Assembly: GCA_000436035.1 (NCBI GenBank)
Contig: FR893235.1
Coordinates: forward strand, 5,045-69,044
Length of the DNA: 64,000 nucleotides
Origin: Prevotella sp. CAG:732
GTDB lineage: Bacteria; Bacteroidota; Bacteroidia; Bacteroidales; Bacteroidaceae
Reading direction: 5' to 3'
Below are positions 39,101-46,697 of the stretch, in pieces; position 1 is the stretch's first letter; every line of letters begins with the position of its first letter. A program made the translations under genes and the position numbers. Under the pieces are notes generated by a model, which worked only from the letters and a program-made list of their open reading frames with translations, was not told the DNA's origin and searched no databases.

Positions 39101-40350
39101 ACATAGTGAAGGAAGTGAAGATCAAGGGCATTGCCAAGGATGTGCTTCGCATCAAGGTGGCTGATACCGGCAAGGGAATCAGCGATGAGGACAAGGTGCA
39201 TATCTTCGACCGCTTCTTCCAGGTGAATGGTACCGAGATGCAACCATTTGGTGGTAGTGGCATCGGACTCAACCTCGTGAAGTCGTTTGCCGACTTGCAT
39301 GGAGGTACGGCATCCGTGGAAGACAACCCAGGCGGTGGCACTGTCTTTACGATAGATATTCCGTTGAAGCAAGGAGATACCGATGCAGAACCAGCCTTCG
39401 AGCAGACGAAAGTGGACGAGGGAGGTAATGCAACCGTGATTAGCACATCTCCCGCTACTCAAGGCGACCTTACCCAGCAGAGTGTGGCTCCTACGGGGCG
39501 ACTCCGTGTCTTGCTGGTAGATGATAGCGATGACTTCCGAGAGTTCATGACCGAAATCTTGTCGGAGACCTACATCGTGGAGCAAGCCGTGAATGGTAAG
39601 GAAGGATGGGATAAGTTGCAGGAGGGCGACCTGCCAGACATCATTCTCAGTGACGTGATGATGCCTGTGATGGATGGCAATGACTTCTGCCGACTGGTGA
39701 AGGAGACACCTCGCACCGCTAACATCCCATTTGTGATGCTTACGGCACGTCTCGCCACCGAGCACAAGAAGGAAGGTTTCGAGAATGGTGCGGATGAGTA
39801 TATCACCAAGCCATTCGACATCGACTTGCTCAACCTTCGCATCCGCAACCTCGTGAAGTGGGCGAGAAAGGGTGCTGGCAAGGAGGAGGAAACTCACCCA
39901 ACAAATCATTTCTCTCATCCTGATGTCATCCCGGATGATGCGAACTCACAGGGCACATCGGGACAAGAAGGCGATGGAACTGGCGAGCAAGCTGGAGTGC
40001 CTGAGTATGTGATGACCGAGAATGACAAGCGATTCATCAATGACATCGACATCTATATCCGTGACAACATGGGTGACCCAGAGACCACCGTCGAGTCGAT
40101 GAGCTCTCACCTCTGCATCTCGCGCGTACAATTATATAAGCGTATGGTGTCGCTCACGGGTACCACTCCTTCCGAGTATCTGAGGGCGAAGAGAATCCAT
40201 CGTGCCGAGGAACTCTTGTGTACCGGTGAATTTACGGTGAGCGAGATCGCCTACAAGGTGGGATTCAACAATCCACGCTACTTCTCCAAGTACTTCCAGG
40301 ATGAGTATGGCGTGACGCCATCACAGTATAAGAAAGACCATCAACGATAG
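36133..40350 (+). CDS. Hybrid two-component system sensor/regulator (HTCS)
   Basis: 1,405 residues in one chain. After a signal peptide come repeated two-component propeller blades (about 30-700), a Y_Y_Y domain, one membrane segment (about 800-821), HisKA with His859 (NVSHELRTPL), an ATPase domain (NNLLSNSYKF, VADTGKGIS, GGSGIGLNLV), a receiver with Asp1174 (ILSDVMMP) and a C-terminal AraC helix-turn-helix (about 1320-1402). HTCS proteins sense oligosaccharides in the periplasm and switch on polysaccharide utilisation genes. The GH31 and GH2 genes downstream are the likely targets; no susC/susD pair is nearby. Confidence 0.93.
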   Translation: MMNYLRLLYANLVLLLLAVPAYGNLSQQLNLEFNTLTNRDGLSNGQVNCILQDNRGYMWFATQSGLNRFDGFRFRNFFNKNLDEKTIPNNSVDDIQQDWKGNLWIHTGVGYCIYQYDKETFDRHPEKWLSSVGVNGTIYKVFIDSNKNFWFMLYDQGCCFVEGQTLKSHLFSYKDMGIKKGELVSSITEQHGTAVLSFNNGTLCRIDGIHKKVLWTNPYLTQNHPNKDDGTFSFIDSRNNYWVLTNGEAYIYCSAQKKWYVGMHAFMDNQKVAMPTRERVLIRDIATSKDGKTWIATDHLGLLVVDYAHKICHQFIKHDNIPGSMPDNSLQKVYIDRNQAVWIGTYKNGVAYNSPSFTKFNTIDLGDVCTITQDKLGNYWCGTNDAGIVCYNPKTGLRINYGMAQTGLSSNIVVSSITMSDGTMYFGTFNGGMARYRNGEWKSFQASPNGLAHQSVWAFGEDKYHRLLIGTLGGGVQIFDPKTERFIKTLNLDNSKISSNYISSFCNLPSGNVLIGHSQNVSILDVNNFSLTNQNTTKGGMTFPSPSINDVIVDSRGICWMATPAGMTMYDPDNGQLEIINELNGTQGAVGCAVVEDQQKTVWLISEFIVTHVQLTKNNKNKWELNMTSYNSMDGLQEHQFNYRSAYLSPNGDLAIGGQDGINIIHTKMERNANRHVKALFSGLVLFDHPLMAGEEYEGRVVLESSLESSRKLDLNYKDNAFTIQLSSSDVTVPSRNRFLYRMEGVTDKWMMTASGRPEVTFTNLSPGSYTLQVKVVNGDGTVCDDISELKINVNPPFYLSIWALMVYILLACGAVYLYRKRALDRQKMLFERERMEANIKKDRELNELKLNFFTNVSHELRTPLTLIISPLVSMIKREDDEDKKRKLTLIHRNAERLLNLVNQILDFRKIEQNSGKLTLTQVEVVSFMENICRSFQVLGNNKIQLVFTSTFKKLVMSFDVDKVGKIINNLLSNSYKFTPDGGSVSVSLDIVKEVKIKGIAKDVLRIKVADTGKGISDEDKVHIFDRFFQVNGTEMQPFGGSGIGLNLVKSFADLHGGTASVEDNPGGGTVFTIDIPLKQGDTDAEPAFEQTKVDEGGNATVISTSPATQGDLTQQSVAPTGRLRVLLVDDSDDFREFMTEILSETYIVEQAVNGKEGWDKLQEGDLPDIILSDVMMPVMDGNDFCRLVKETPRTANIPFVMLTARLATEHKKEGFENGADEYITKPFDIDLLNLRIRNLVKWARKGAGKEEETHPTNHFSHPDVIPDDANSQGTSGQEGDGTGEQAGVPEYVMTENDKRFINDIDIYIRDNMGDPETTVESMSSHLCISRVQLYKRMVSLTGTTPSEYLRAKRIHRAEELLCTGEFTVSEIAYKVGFNNPRYFSKYFQDEYGVTPSQYKKDHQR

Positions 40351-40420
40351 ATTTCTCATCTATCAATGGCAGACCTATATACGATGAATATCGCATGGGC
40401 GATATGTCGAAAAACTGTTC

Positions 40421-40465
40421 AAAAGAGAATGTTTCCCCCCAGAAAGGGGAGACATTCTCTTTTTT
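40421..40465 (+). terminator. Intrinsic terminator after the HTCS gene
   Basis: AAAAGAGAATGT pairs with ACATTCTCTTTT, with an inner CCCC/GGGG stem, followed by TTTTT. It separates the regulator from the GH31 gene, whose own -7 box TAATTTTGC lies at 40525-40533. Confidence 0.85.
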
Positions 40466-40524
40466 GTAACATTTCATACATGCTTTAGAAACAAAAAGAC
40501 ACTTATGCTTTGGGGATTTTTTCC

Positions 40525-40533
40525 TAATTTTGC
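40525..40533 (+). promoter_or_regulatory. -7 box for the PA14-GH31 gene
   Basis: TAATTTTGC matches TAnnTTTG, 67 bp before the ATG at 40600, just after the terminator of the HTCS gene. Confidence 0.6.
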
Positions 40534-40599
40534 AGCAACAATATTGAGTGCAAACTAATAATTGACAACAAAACAATAAAAATACTAACCCATAAAAGC

Positions 40600-43554
40600 A
40601 TGAGAATATCTAAAACACTTATGATTTCAGCAGTTCTGTTCTTGAGTGCTACAGGCGCACAAGCAGCAGGATTCTCTCAGCAAGGCAATAGTCTTACTGT
40701 GCAGTTGAAACAGCATCAGAACCAAGGACCTAGTCAGATTCGTCTTCAGGTAGTCAGCGACAAGATTATCCGTGTCCAGGCTACCGCAGAGCAAAGTTTC
40801 CGCAACAAGCAGAGTCTTATCATCGTTCCTCAGGAGAGTAAGGCTAAGTATCAGGTGGAAGAGCAGGGCGACAACCTCGTCATCACAACCTCTGCCATGC
40901 GTGCCGTGCTCAACGAGGCTACTGGTCATATCGCCTTCTACGACCTCAAAGGCAATGTGCTCTTGAATGAGGTGGCACAGGGCGGTAAGACTTTCAAGCC
41001 ATTCACTGTGCCAGACCGTGAGATGGGTGTTGACATCGCCAAGGTGCCAGAGGCTCAGAAGCACGGATGGTCTTGGCATGCCCTCTTCGACAGTCCTGAC
41101 AACGAGGCTTTCTATGGCTTGGGTCAGCACCAGAGCGAGGAGCTCAACATGAAGGGCAAGAACGAGGATCTCTTCCAATATAATACGAAGGTGAGCGTGC
41201 CTTTCGTGGTTTCCAATAAGAATTATGGTATCCTTTGGGATTCTTATTCATACTGCCGTTGGGGTAATCCAGAGGATTATCTCCAGTTGAACCATGCGTT
41301 CAAACTCTATGACAAGGATGGCAAGGAAGGTCAGTTGACCGGTACTTACACCGACAAGAATGGACAGAAGATTGTACGTGGCGAGGATAGTATCTACTTC
41401 GAGTATGCCATGCCAGAGGCTTCTGAAATCTGCAAGCAGACCGACAAGGGTGGTATCCAAAACTTGCCTCAGGGCTTCGCCTTGAATGGTTCGAAGGTGG
41501 TATATGAGGGATATGTAGAGGCTCCTGCCAATAGTTTCTACCAGTTCATCCTCTACTATGCCGGCTACATGAAGATTTATATCGACGGCAAGTTGGTAGT
41601 GCCTGAGCGTTGGCGTACTGCTTGGAATCCTAATTCTTATAAGTTTGAGACTCCTATCCAGAAGGGCGTGAAGACTCCTATCCGCATCGAGTGGCAACCT
41701 GATGGTGATGTGTCTTACTGCGGTCTTCGTGTGGCTGCTCCTCGTTCTGAGGCAGCGAAGAACCAACTCAGCATCTGGAGTGAGATGTCACCTGATATGG
41801 ACTACTACTTCATCGCTGGTCAGAACATGGACGAGGTCATCAGTGGCTATCGTACCTTGACGGGGAAGGCTCCGGTCTATCCTAAGTGGGTGCTCGGTTT
41901 CTGGCAGAGTCGTGAGCGTTATCAGAGCAGCCGGGACATCGAGGAGAACTTGAAGAAGTTCCGTGACCTCCATATCCCTGTGGATAACATCGTACAGGAC
42001 TGGAACTACTGGAAACTAGACTCTTGGGGAAGCCATGAGTTTGAGGCTTCTCGCTATCCAAACCCTCAGGCTATGCTCGACAGCGTACACGCCATGAATG
42101 GTCGTTTCATGATTTCAGTATGGCCTAAGTTCTACGATACAGTGAAGAACTACAAGGAGATAGATGCCAAGGGATGGATGTACCATCAGGCTATCAAGGA
42201 TGACATCCACGACTGGCTCGGCTTCCGTGGTTCCTTCTATGATGCGTATGATGCCGGTGCTCGCAAGATGTTCTGGCGTCAGATGGATGAGAATCTCTAT
42301 TCTAAGTATAAGTTTGGTGTCGATGCTTGGTGGATGGATGCTTCTGAGCCTAATGTGCGCGACTGTACCCCTATGTGGTATCGCAAGGCACTCTGTGGTC
42401 CTACCGCTCTCGGTACTTCTACCGAATACTTCAATGCTTACAGCATCGTCAATGCCGACGCTATCTACAATGGTCAGCGTAGCGTGAACCCTAACCAGCG
42501 TGTCTTCCTCTTGACTCGTTCAGGTTTCGCAGGCGAACAGAGATATAGCACCGCTACTTGGTCAGGCGACATCGCAACTCGTTGGGAGGATATGCGTGCG
42601 CAGATGACTGCTGGTTTGAACTACTCCCTAGCTGGTCTTCCTTTCTGGGGTATGGACCAGGGTGGTTTCTGTGTGGAGAACCGCTATGTGGCTGCTCAAC
42701 AGGAGTTTGACAAGACAGGCAAGGAGAATGCCGACTTGAAGGAGTGGCGTGAGTTGCAGGCTCGTTGGAACCAGTTCGGTTGCTTCGTTCCTCTCTATCG
42801 CACCCATGGTCAGTGGCCTACTCGTGAGGTTTGGAACATCGCTCCTTCCGATCATCCTGCTTACAAGACCATCGTGGCTTACGATAAGCTTCGCTATCGC
42901 TTGATGCCTTACCTCTATAGTATGGCTGGTATGGTTCACTTGAAGGATTACACCATGATGCGTGCGCTCGTGATGGACTTCAATGGCGATGACAAGGTGC
43001 TCGACATCAAGGACCAGTGGATGTTTGGTTCTGCTTTGATGGCTTGTCCTGTGGGCAAGTACGAGCAGTATGGCCGCAATGTCTATCTGCCTAAGCAGAA
43101 GGGTTGGTACGACTTCTATACCGGCAAGTACTATGCAGGTGGTCAGACCATCTTGGCAGATGCTCCATATGATAAGATTCCTGTCTATGTACCAGAGGGA
43201 GCTATCCTTCCTGTAGGTCCTGAGATGGAGTGGAGCGACCAGAAGAAGGCTGAGCTCATTGACCTCTATGTATATGCTGGCAAGGATGGTTCTTATACCT
43301 TGTATGAGGATGAGGGTACCAACTACAACTACGAGAAAGGCAAGTATGCTACTATCGACTTCCAGTACAATGACGTACAGAAGACCGTTACCATCGGTGC
43401 TCGCAAGGGTAGCTTTGATGGAATGCTTCAGAAGCGTCGCTTCAATGTCGTGCTTGTCAATGCAGCCAAGGGGCAGGGCGTAAGTCTTGACAAGGCTCCT
43501 AAGGGTAAGATGGTATCTTACAGCGGTAAGCAGGTAGTAGTGAAGTTGAAGTAA
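40600..43554 (+). CDS. GH31 glycosidase with PA14 insert, probable alpha-xylosidase
   Basis: 984 residues with a signal peptide cleaved after AQA (about 22). Order: N-terminal beta-sandwich, a PA14-like insert (about 280-390, YVEAPANSFYQFILYYAGYMKIYIDG begins it), the (beta/alpha)8 barrel with nucleophile Asp580 in WWMDASEP and acid/base Asp657 in WSGDIATRW, then C-terminal beta domains. The PA14 insert and the WWMDASEP form match alpha-xylosidases acting on xyloglucan oligosaccharides, such as those of Cellvibrio and Bacteroides ovatus; alpha-glucosidase is the alternative. Located in the periplasm. The next gene is a GH2 enzyme. Confidence 0.85.
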   Translation: MRISKTLMISAVLFLSATGAQAAGFSQQGNSLTVQLKQHQNQGPSQIRLQVVSDKIIRVQATAEQSFRNKQSLIIVPQESKAKYQVEEQGDNLVITTSAMRAVLNEATGHIAFYDLKGNVLLNEVAQGGKTFKPFTVPDREMGVDIAKVPEAQKHGWSWHALFDSPDNEAFYGLGQHQSEELNMKGKNEDLFQYNTKVSVPFVVSNKNYGILWDSYSYCRWGNPEDYLQLNHAFKLYDKDGKEGQLTGTYTDKNGQKIVRGEDSIYFEYAMPEASEICKQTDKGGIQNLPQGFALNGSKVVYEGYVEAPANSFYQFILYYAGYMKIYIDGKLVVPERWRTAWNPNSYKFETPIQKGVKTPIRIEWQPDGDVSYCGLRVAAPRSEAAKNQLSIWSEMSPDMDYYFIAGQNMDEVISGYRTLTGKAPVYPKWVLGFWQSRERYQSSRDIEENLKKFRDLHIPVDNIVQDWNYWKLDSWGSHEFEASRYPNPQAMLDSVHAMNGRFMISVWPKFYDTVKNYKEIDAKGWMYHQAIKDDIHDWLGFRGSFYDAYDAGARKMFWRQMDENLYSKYKFGVDAWWMDASEPNVRDCTPMWYRKALCGPTALGTSTEYFNAYSIVNADAIYNGQRSVNPNQRVFLLTRSGFAGEQRYSTATWSGDIATRWEDMRAQMTAGLNYSLAGLPFWGMDQGGFCVENRYVAAQQEFDKTGKENADLKEWRELQARWNQFGCFVPLYRTHGQWPTREVWNIAPSDHPAYKTIVAYDKLRYRLMPYLYSMAGMVHLKDYTMMRALVMDFNGDDKVLDIKDQWMFGSALMACPVGKYEQYGRNVYLPKQKGWYDFYTGKYYAGGQTILADAPYDKIPVYVPEGAILPVGPEMEWSDQKKAELIDLYVYAGKDGSYTLYEDEGTNYNYEKGKYATIDFQYNDVQKTVTIGARKGSFDGMLQKRRFNVVLVNAAKGQGVSLDKAPKGKMVSYSGKQVVVKLK

Positions 43555-43563
43555 TACCTTGGG

Positions 43564-43629
43564 AAAATAGTCCCGATGTTTTTATAAAATAGTCCCGATG
43601 TTTTTGGAAAAAAGTCGGGACTTTTTTGT
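43564..43629 (+). terminator. Terminator built from a 22-bp-period array (array D)
   Basis: Three 22-bp units at 43564, 43586 and 43608. The first two carry AGTCCCGA, the third the complementary GTCGGGACT followed by six T. Either of the first two arms can pair with the third to give an intrinsic terminator. It lies between the GH31 and GH2 genes. Confidence 0.75.
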
Positions 43630-43663
43630 GAAAGTGCCTCTATGTATTAATTAATCATACGTT

Positions 43664-46237
43664 ATGAAATTGAATCAATCTCTGGTATCTTTTAGTTTGC
43701 TCGCCCTTGCAGCTTTGCCAATGCAGGCTCGAGAGCGACTGAATTTCGATGAGGGGTGGCTCTTTACCCTCGCTGATAGTGCTGGAATGGAGAAGAACGA
43801 CTATGCCGACTTGACATGGCGACATCTCGATTTGCCGCACGATTGGGCGATAGAGGGCGACTTCTCGCCTACGAATCCGTCGGGGGCGAGTGGGGGAGCC
43901 TTGCCGGGGGGCATCGGTTGGTATCGCAAGCACTTCACCGTCAGTCCGAAGGATAAATATGACAAGTATGCCATCGCCTTTGATGGTGTGTATATGAATG
44001 CCACGGTGTATGTCAATGGGCATAACCTCGGCTCTCGTCCCTATGGTTATAGTTCTTTCGAGTACGACCTCACACCTTACCTCAACAAGAAGGGCGACAA
44101 CGTAGTTGCCGTGCGAGTGAATAATGGAGACCAACCCAACAGCCGTTGGTATTCGGGTTGTGGTATTTATCGCCACGTGTGGCTGGTTATGTCAAAGGCT
44201 GCCCATATCTCCCAGTGGGGACAGTATGTATCGACCACTCCCGATGGAATGGTGAGAATCCGCATCGACTGGACGGATGCTGCTGGCATCAATACGGCAG
44301 GTGCTCCTGCCAATGCAGCAGATGGCAAGGCGGTGAAATCTTCCTTGAAGCCTACCTTCCGCAATACTATCTATGATGCAGCGGGAAAGGTGGTGGCTAC
44401 CCAGACCAGTGCTTCTAATGAGCAGACCCTGCAAGTGAAGAATCCGAAACTTTGGGATGTGATTTCTCCATATATATATAAGGTGAAGAGCGAACTCTTG
44501 GTGAAGGGCAAGGTGGTGGATACCGAGGTGACGACCACTGGATTCCGTGATGTGAAGTTTGATGCCCAGAAGGGATTCTTCCTCAATGGCAAGAATATGA
44601 AGTTCAATGGTGTGTGCGAGCATCACGACTTCGGATGTTTGGGTGCTGCCCTCAATGAGGATGCGCTCCGCCGCAAACTTCTCATACTGAGAGATATGGG
44701 TGTCAATGCCATCCGTTGCAGTCATAACCCTCCAGCACCAGAACTCTTGAAGATGTGTGATACGATGGGTTTCCTTGTGATGGACGAGAGCTTCGATATG
44801 TGGCGACGCAAGAAGTCGCAGAACGACTATGCTCGATTCTTCGATGAATGGCATCAGCGTGACCTCTCCGACTTGGTGAAGCGTGACCGCAACCATCCGA
44901 GCGTCATCATGTGGAGCATCGGCAACGAGGTGCTCGAACAGTGGTCGGATGCCGCTGCCGATACCTTGTCGTTGGAGCAAGCCAACTTGATATTGAATGC
45001 AGGTCATGATGCCTCAACCTTGGCAAAGGATGGTGAACTCAGTGTCAACTCACTCTTGACCCAGCATCTCGCCGAAATCGTGAAGGAGTATGACCCTTGG
45101 GGCACTCGTCCTATCACCGCAGGATGCAATGAGCCTGATCCGAATAACCATCTCTTCAAGAGTGGTGCGCTCGATGTCATCGGCTTCAACTATCATCATC
45201 AGTGGGTGAAGGATGTGCAGAAGAACTTCCCCGGCAAGCCATTCATCTTCTCGGAGAGTGTGTCGGCATTGCAGACCCGTGGCTTCTATATGATGCCAAG
45301 TGACAGCATCTATACGGCACCGGTGGCATGGTGGTTGCCATACTCAGACCCTTCGTTCAAGTGCTCGGCATACGACAACTTCCATGCTTCTTGGAGTAGT
45401 ACGCACGAGGAGACTTGGGATGTGGTGAAGCATAATGACTTCGTGGGCGGTCAGTTCATCTGGACTGGCTTCGACTATATCGGTGAGCCTACTCCTTATT
45501 CATATCCAGCCCGCAGCAGTTATTTCGGCATCATCGACCTCGCTGGTTTCCCTAAGGACAGCTACTATATGTATCAGAGTGAGTGGACGCAGAAGAAGGT
45601 GCTCCATCTCTTCCCTCACTGGAACTGGATTCCGGGGCAAACGATAGATATGTGGTGCTATTTCAATCATGCTGATGAGGTCGAACTCTTCGTCAATGGC
45701 AAGAGCCAGGGCGTTCGCAAGAAGAAGGAATATGTTCCAGCTTCGCAAGAGGCAGTGAATGTCGGTGAGGCCTACGATATGTCAACCGAGTATCACGTTT
45801 GTTGGCGTGTGACATTCGAGCCGGGGGAGGTGAAGGTCATCGCTCGCAAGGATGGCAAGCAGGTGGGTGAGCAGACCATCAAGACCGCTGGTGCTCCCGA
45901 CCATATCGTTTTGAAGAAAACCTATCAAGGCAATCTTGCTTACGGCGTTGGAACTCCTACTACCTTTGTCGAGGTGGATGTAGTGGATAAGGATGGCAAT
46001 CTCTGTCCGAATGCCGAGAACCAAGTCTTCTTCTCCTTGCAGAAAGCATTGAAGTGCAAGGTAGGAGAGCAGATGCCTGAAATTCTCGGTGTCGATAATG
46101 GCTGCCAAACTTCCCTGGAGCGTTTCAAGGCTGACAACCGCAAGGCTTTCTTCGGCAAATGCCTCGTGGTCTTGAAAGGCAAGGGCACCTTGACCGCCAA
46201 GGCTGTCGATTTGAAAGAGGCGAAGCTGGAGTTCTAA
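43664..46237 (+). CDS. GH2 glycosidase, probable beta-galactosidase
   Basis: 857 residues, signal peptide ending near PMQA (about 23). The jelly-roll domain contains DLPHDWAIEG and GGIGWYRKHF, then an immunoglobulin-like domain and the catalytic barrel. The acid/base Glu is in MWSIGNEV after RDRNHPSV; the nucleophile region is KPFIFSESVSA. DUF4982 and the GH2 C-terminal domain 5 (EILGVDNG, ending FFGKCLVVLKGKG) follow. This layout is typical of Bacteroidota beta-galactosidases. With two GH31 genes around it, removal of galactose from xyloglucan side chains is a reasonable inference. The gene has no clear promoter box of its own. Confidence 0.85.
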   Translation: MKLNQSLVSFSLLALAALPMQARERLNFDEGWLFTLADSAGMEKNDYADLTWRHLDLPHDWAIEGDFSPTNPSGASGGALPGGIGWYRKHFTVSPKDKYDKYAIAFDGVYMNATVYVNGHNLGSRPYGYSSFEYDLTPYLNKKGDNVVAVRVNNGDQPNSRWYSGCGIYRHVWLVMSKAAHISQWGQYVSTTPDGMVRIRIDWTDAAGINTAGAPANAADGKAVKSSLKPTFRNTIYDAAGKVVATQTSASNEQTLQVKNPKLWDVISPYIYKVKSELLVKGKVVDTEVTTTGFRDVKFDAQKGFFLNGKNMKFNGVCEHHDFGCLGAALNEDALRRKLLILRDMGVNAIRCSHNPPAPELLKMCDTMGFLVMDESFDMWRRKKSQNDYARFFDEWHQRDLSDLVKRDRNHPSVIMWSIGNEVLEQWSDAAADTLSLEQANLILNAGHDASTLAKDGELSVNSLLTQHLAEIVKEYDPWGTRPITAGCNEPDPNNHLFKSGALDVIGFNYHHQWVKDVQKNFPGKPFIFSESVSALQTRGFYMMPSDSIYTAPVAWWLPYSDPSFKCSAYDNFHASWSSTHEETWDVVKHNDFVGGQFIWTGFDYIGEPTPYSYPARSSYFGIIDLAGFPKDSYYMYQSEWTQKKVLHLFPHWNWIPGQTIDMWCYFNHADEVELFVNGKSQGVRKKKEYVPASQEAVNVGEAYDMSTEYHVCWRVTFEPGEVKVIARKDGKQVGEQTIKTAGAPDHIVLKKTYQGNLAYGVGTPTTFVEVDVVDKDGNLCPNAENQVFFSLQKALKCKVGEQMPEILGVDNGCQTSLERFKADNRKAFFGKCLVVLKGKGTLTAKAVDLKEAKLEF

Positions 46238-46327
46238 AGAGAAATCATATAAGGCTAATGTCTTGCAAGATATGGCTAACAGATGTAATTAATATGGGGA
46301 TGCAACTCGTTTGCGGAACCTTATTAT

Positions 46328-46378
46328 AAAAGAAACGGACGCTAGTGAGTAATGATCTCATCAGCGTCCGTTTCTTTT
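46328..46378. terminator. Bidirectional intrinsic terminator
   Basis: Perfect 16-bp arms AAAAGAAACGGACGCT (46328-46343) and AGCGTCCGTTTCTTTT (46363-46378). It lies between the convergent GH2 and 67-aa genes and ends transcription in both directions. Confidence 0.9.
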
Positions 46379-46442
46379 ATCTTTTGATGTGTCAATTGTT
46401 TCTTGTCATTGGTAATAAAAATATCTTGATTTCCTTTAAATA

Positions 46443-46646
46443 TTACCAGTTGTCTGTGTCCCATGGGTCGTAGCTGCCCATGTTGCCCTCACCCTTGTCG
46501 GGTTTGATAGGTCCCCAGTGTGGATTTTCAGGGTCGTCCACATCCGCCTTATCTACTTTCCATTTGAGCGTTGGTGAGCCAGCGCAGATATGGCATGTAT
46601 CTAGTATCACCATAGCGGTTTCAGGCTTCATATATATATCTTTCAT
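46443..46646 (-). CDS. Small acidic protein of unknown function, C-x-x-C motif
   Basis: 67 residues. It begins KDIYMKPETAMVILDTC, has a CHIC motif (residues 18-21) followed by AGSP, then a Pro-, Asp- and Gly-rich hydrophilic tail ending DPWDTDNW. Short proteins with a similar plan (conserved hydrophobic start, an A-x-S break, acidic tail ending in an aromatic) are common in Prevotella-like genomes and have no known role; that resemblance is from memory. It lies 51 bp downstream of the secreted 872-residue protein gene, so both are probably on one mRNA. Confidence 0.55.
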   Translation of the reverse strand: MKDIYMKPETAMVILDTCHICAGSPTLKWKVDKADVDDPENPHWGPIKPDKGEGNMGSYDPWDTDNW

Positions 46647-46697
46647 CTTTTACACGTTTTATTGAGTATTATAGTTTTCTGTTGTCTTGCGATGGTT

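Noticed and set aside
37624..39918. A 764-codon minus-strand open frame inside the HTCS gene
   Set aside because: Mirror of the plus-strand kinase and receiver coding sequence; no promoter or family similarity.
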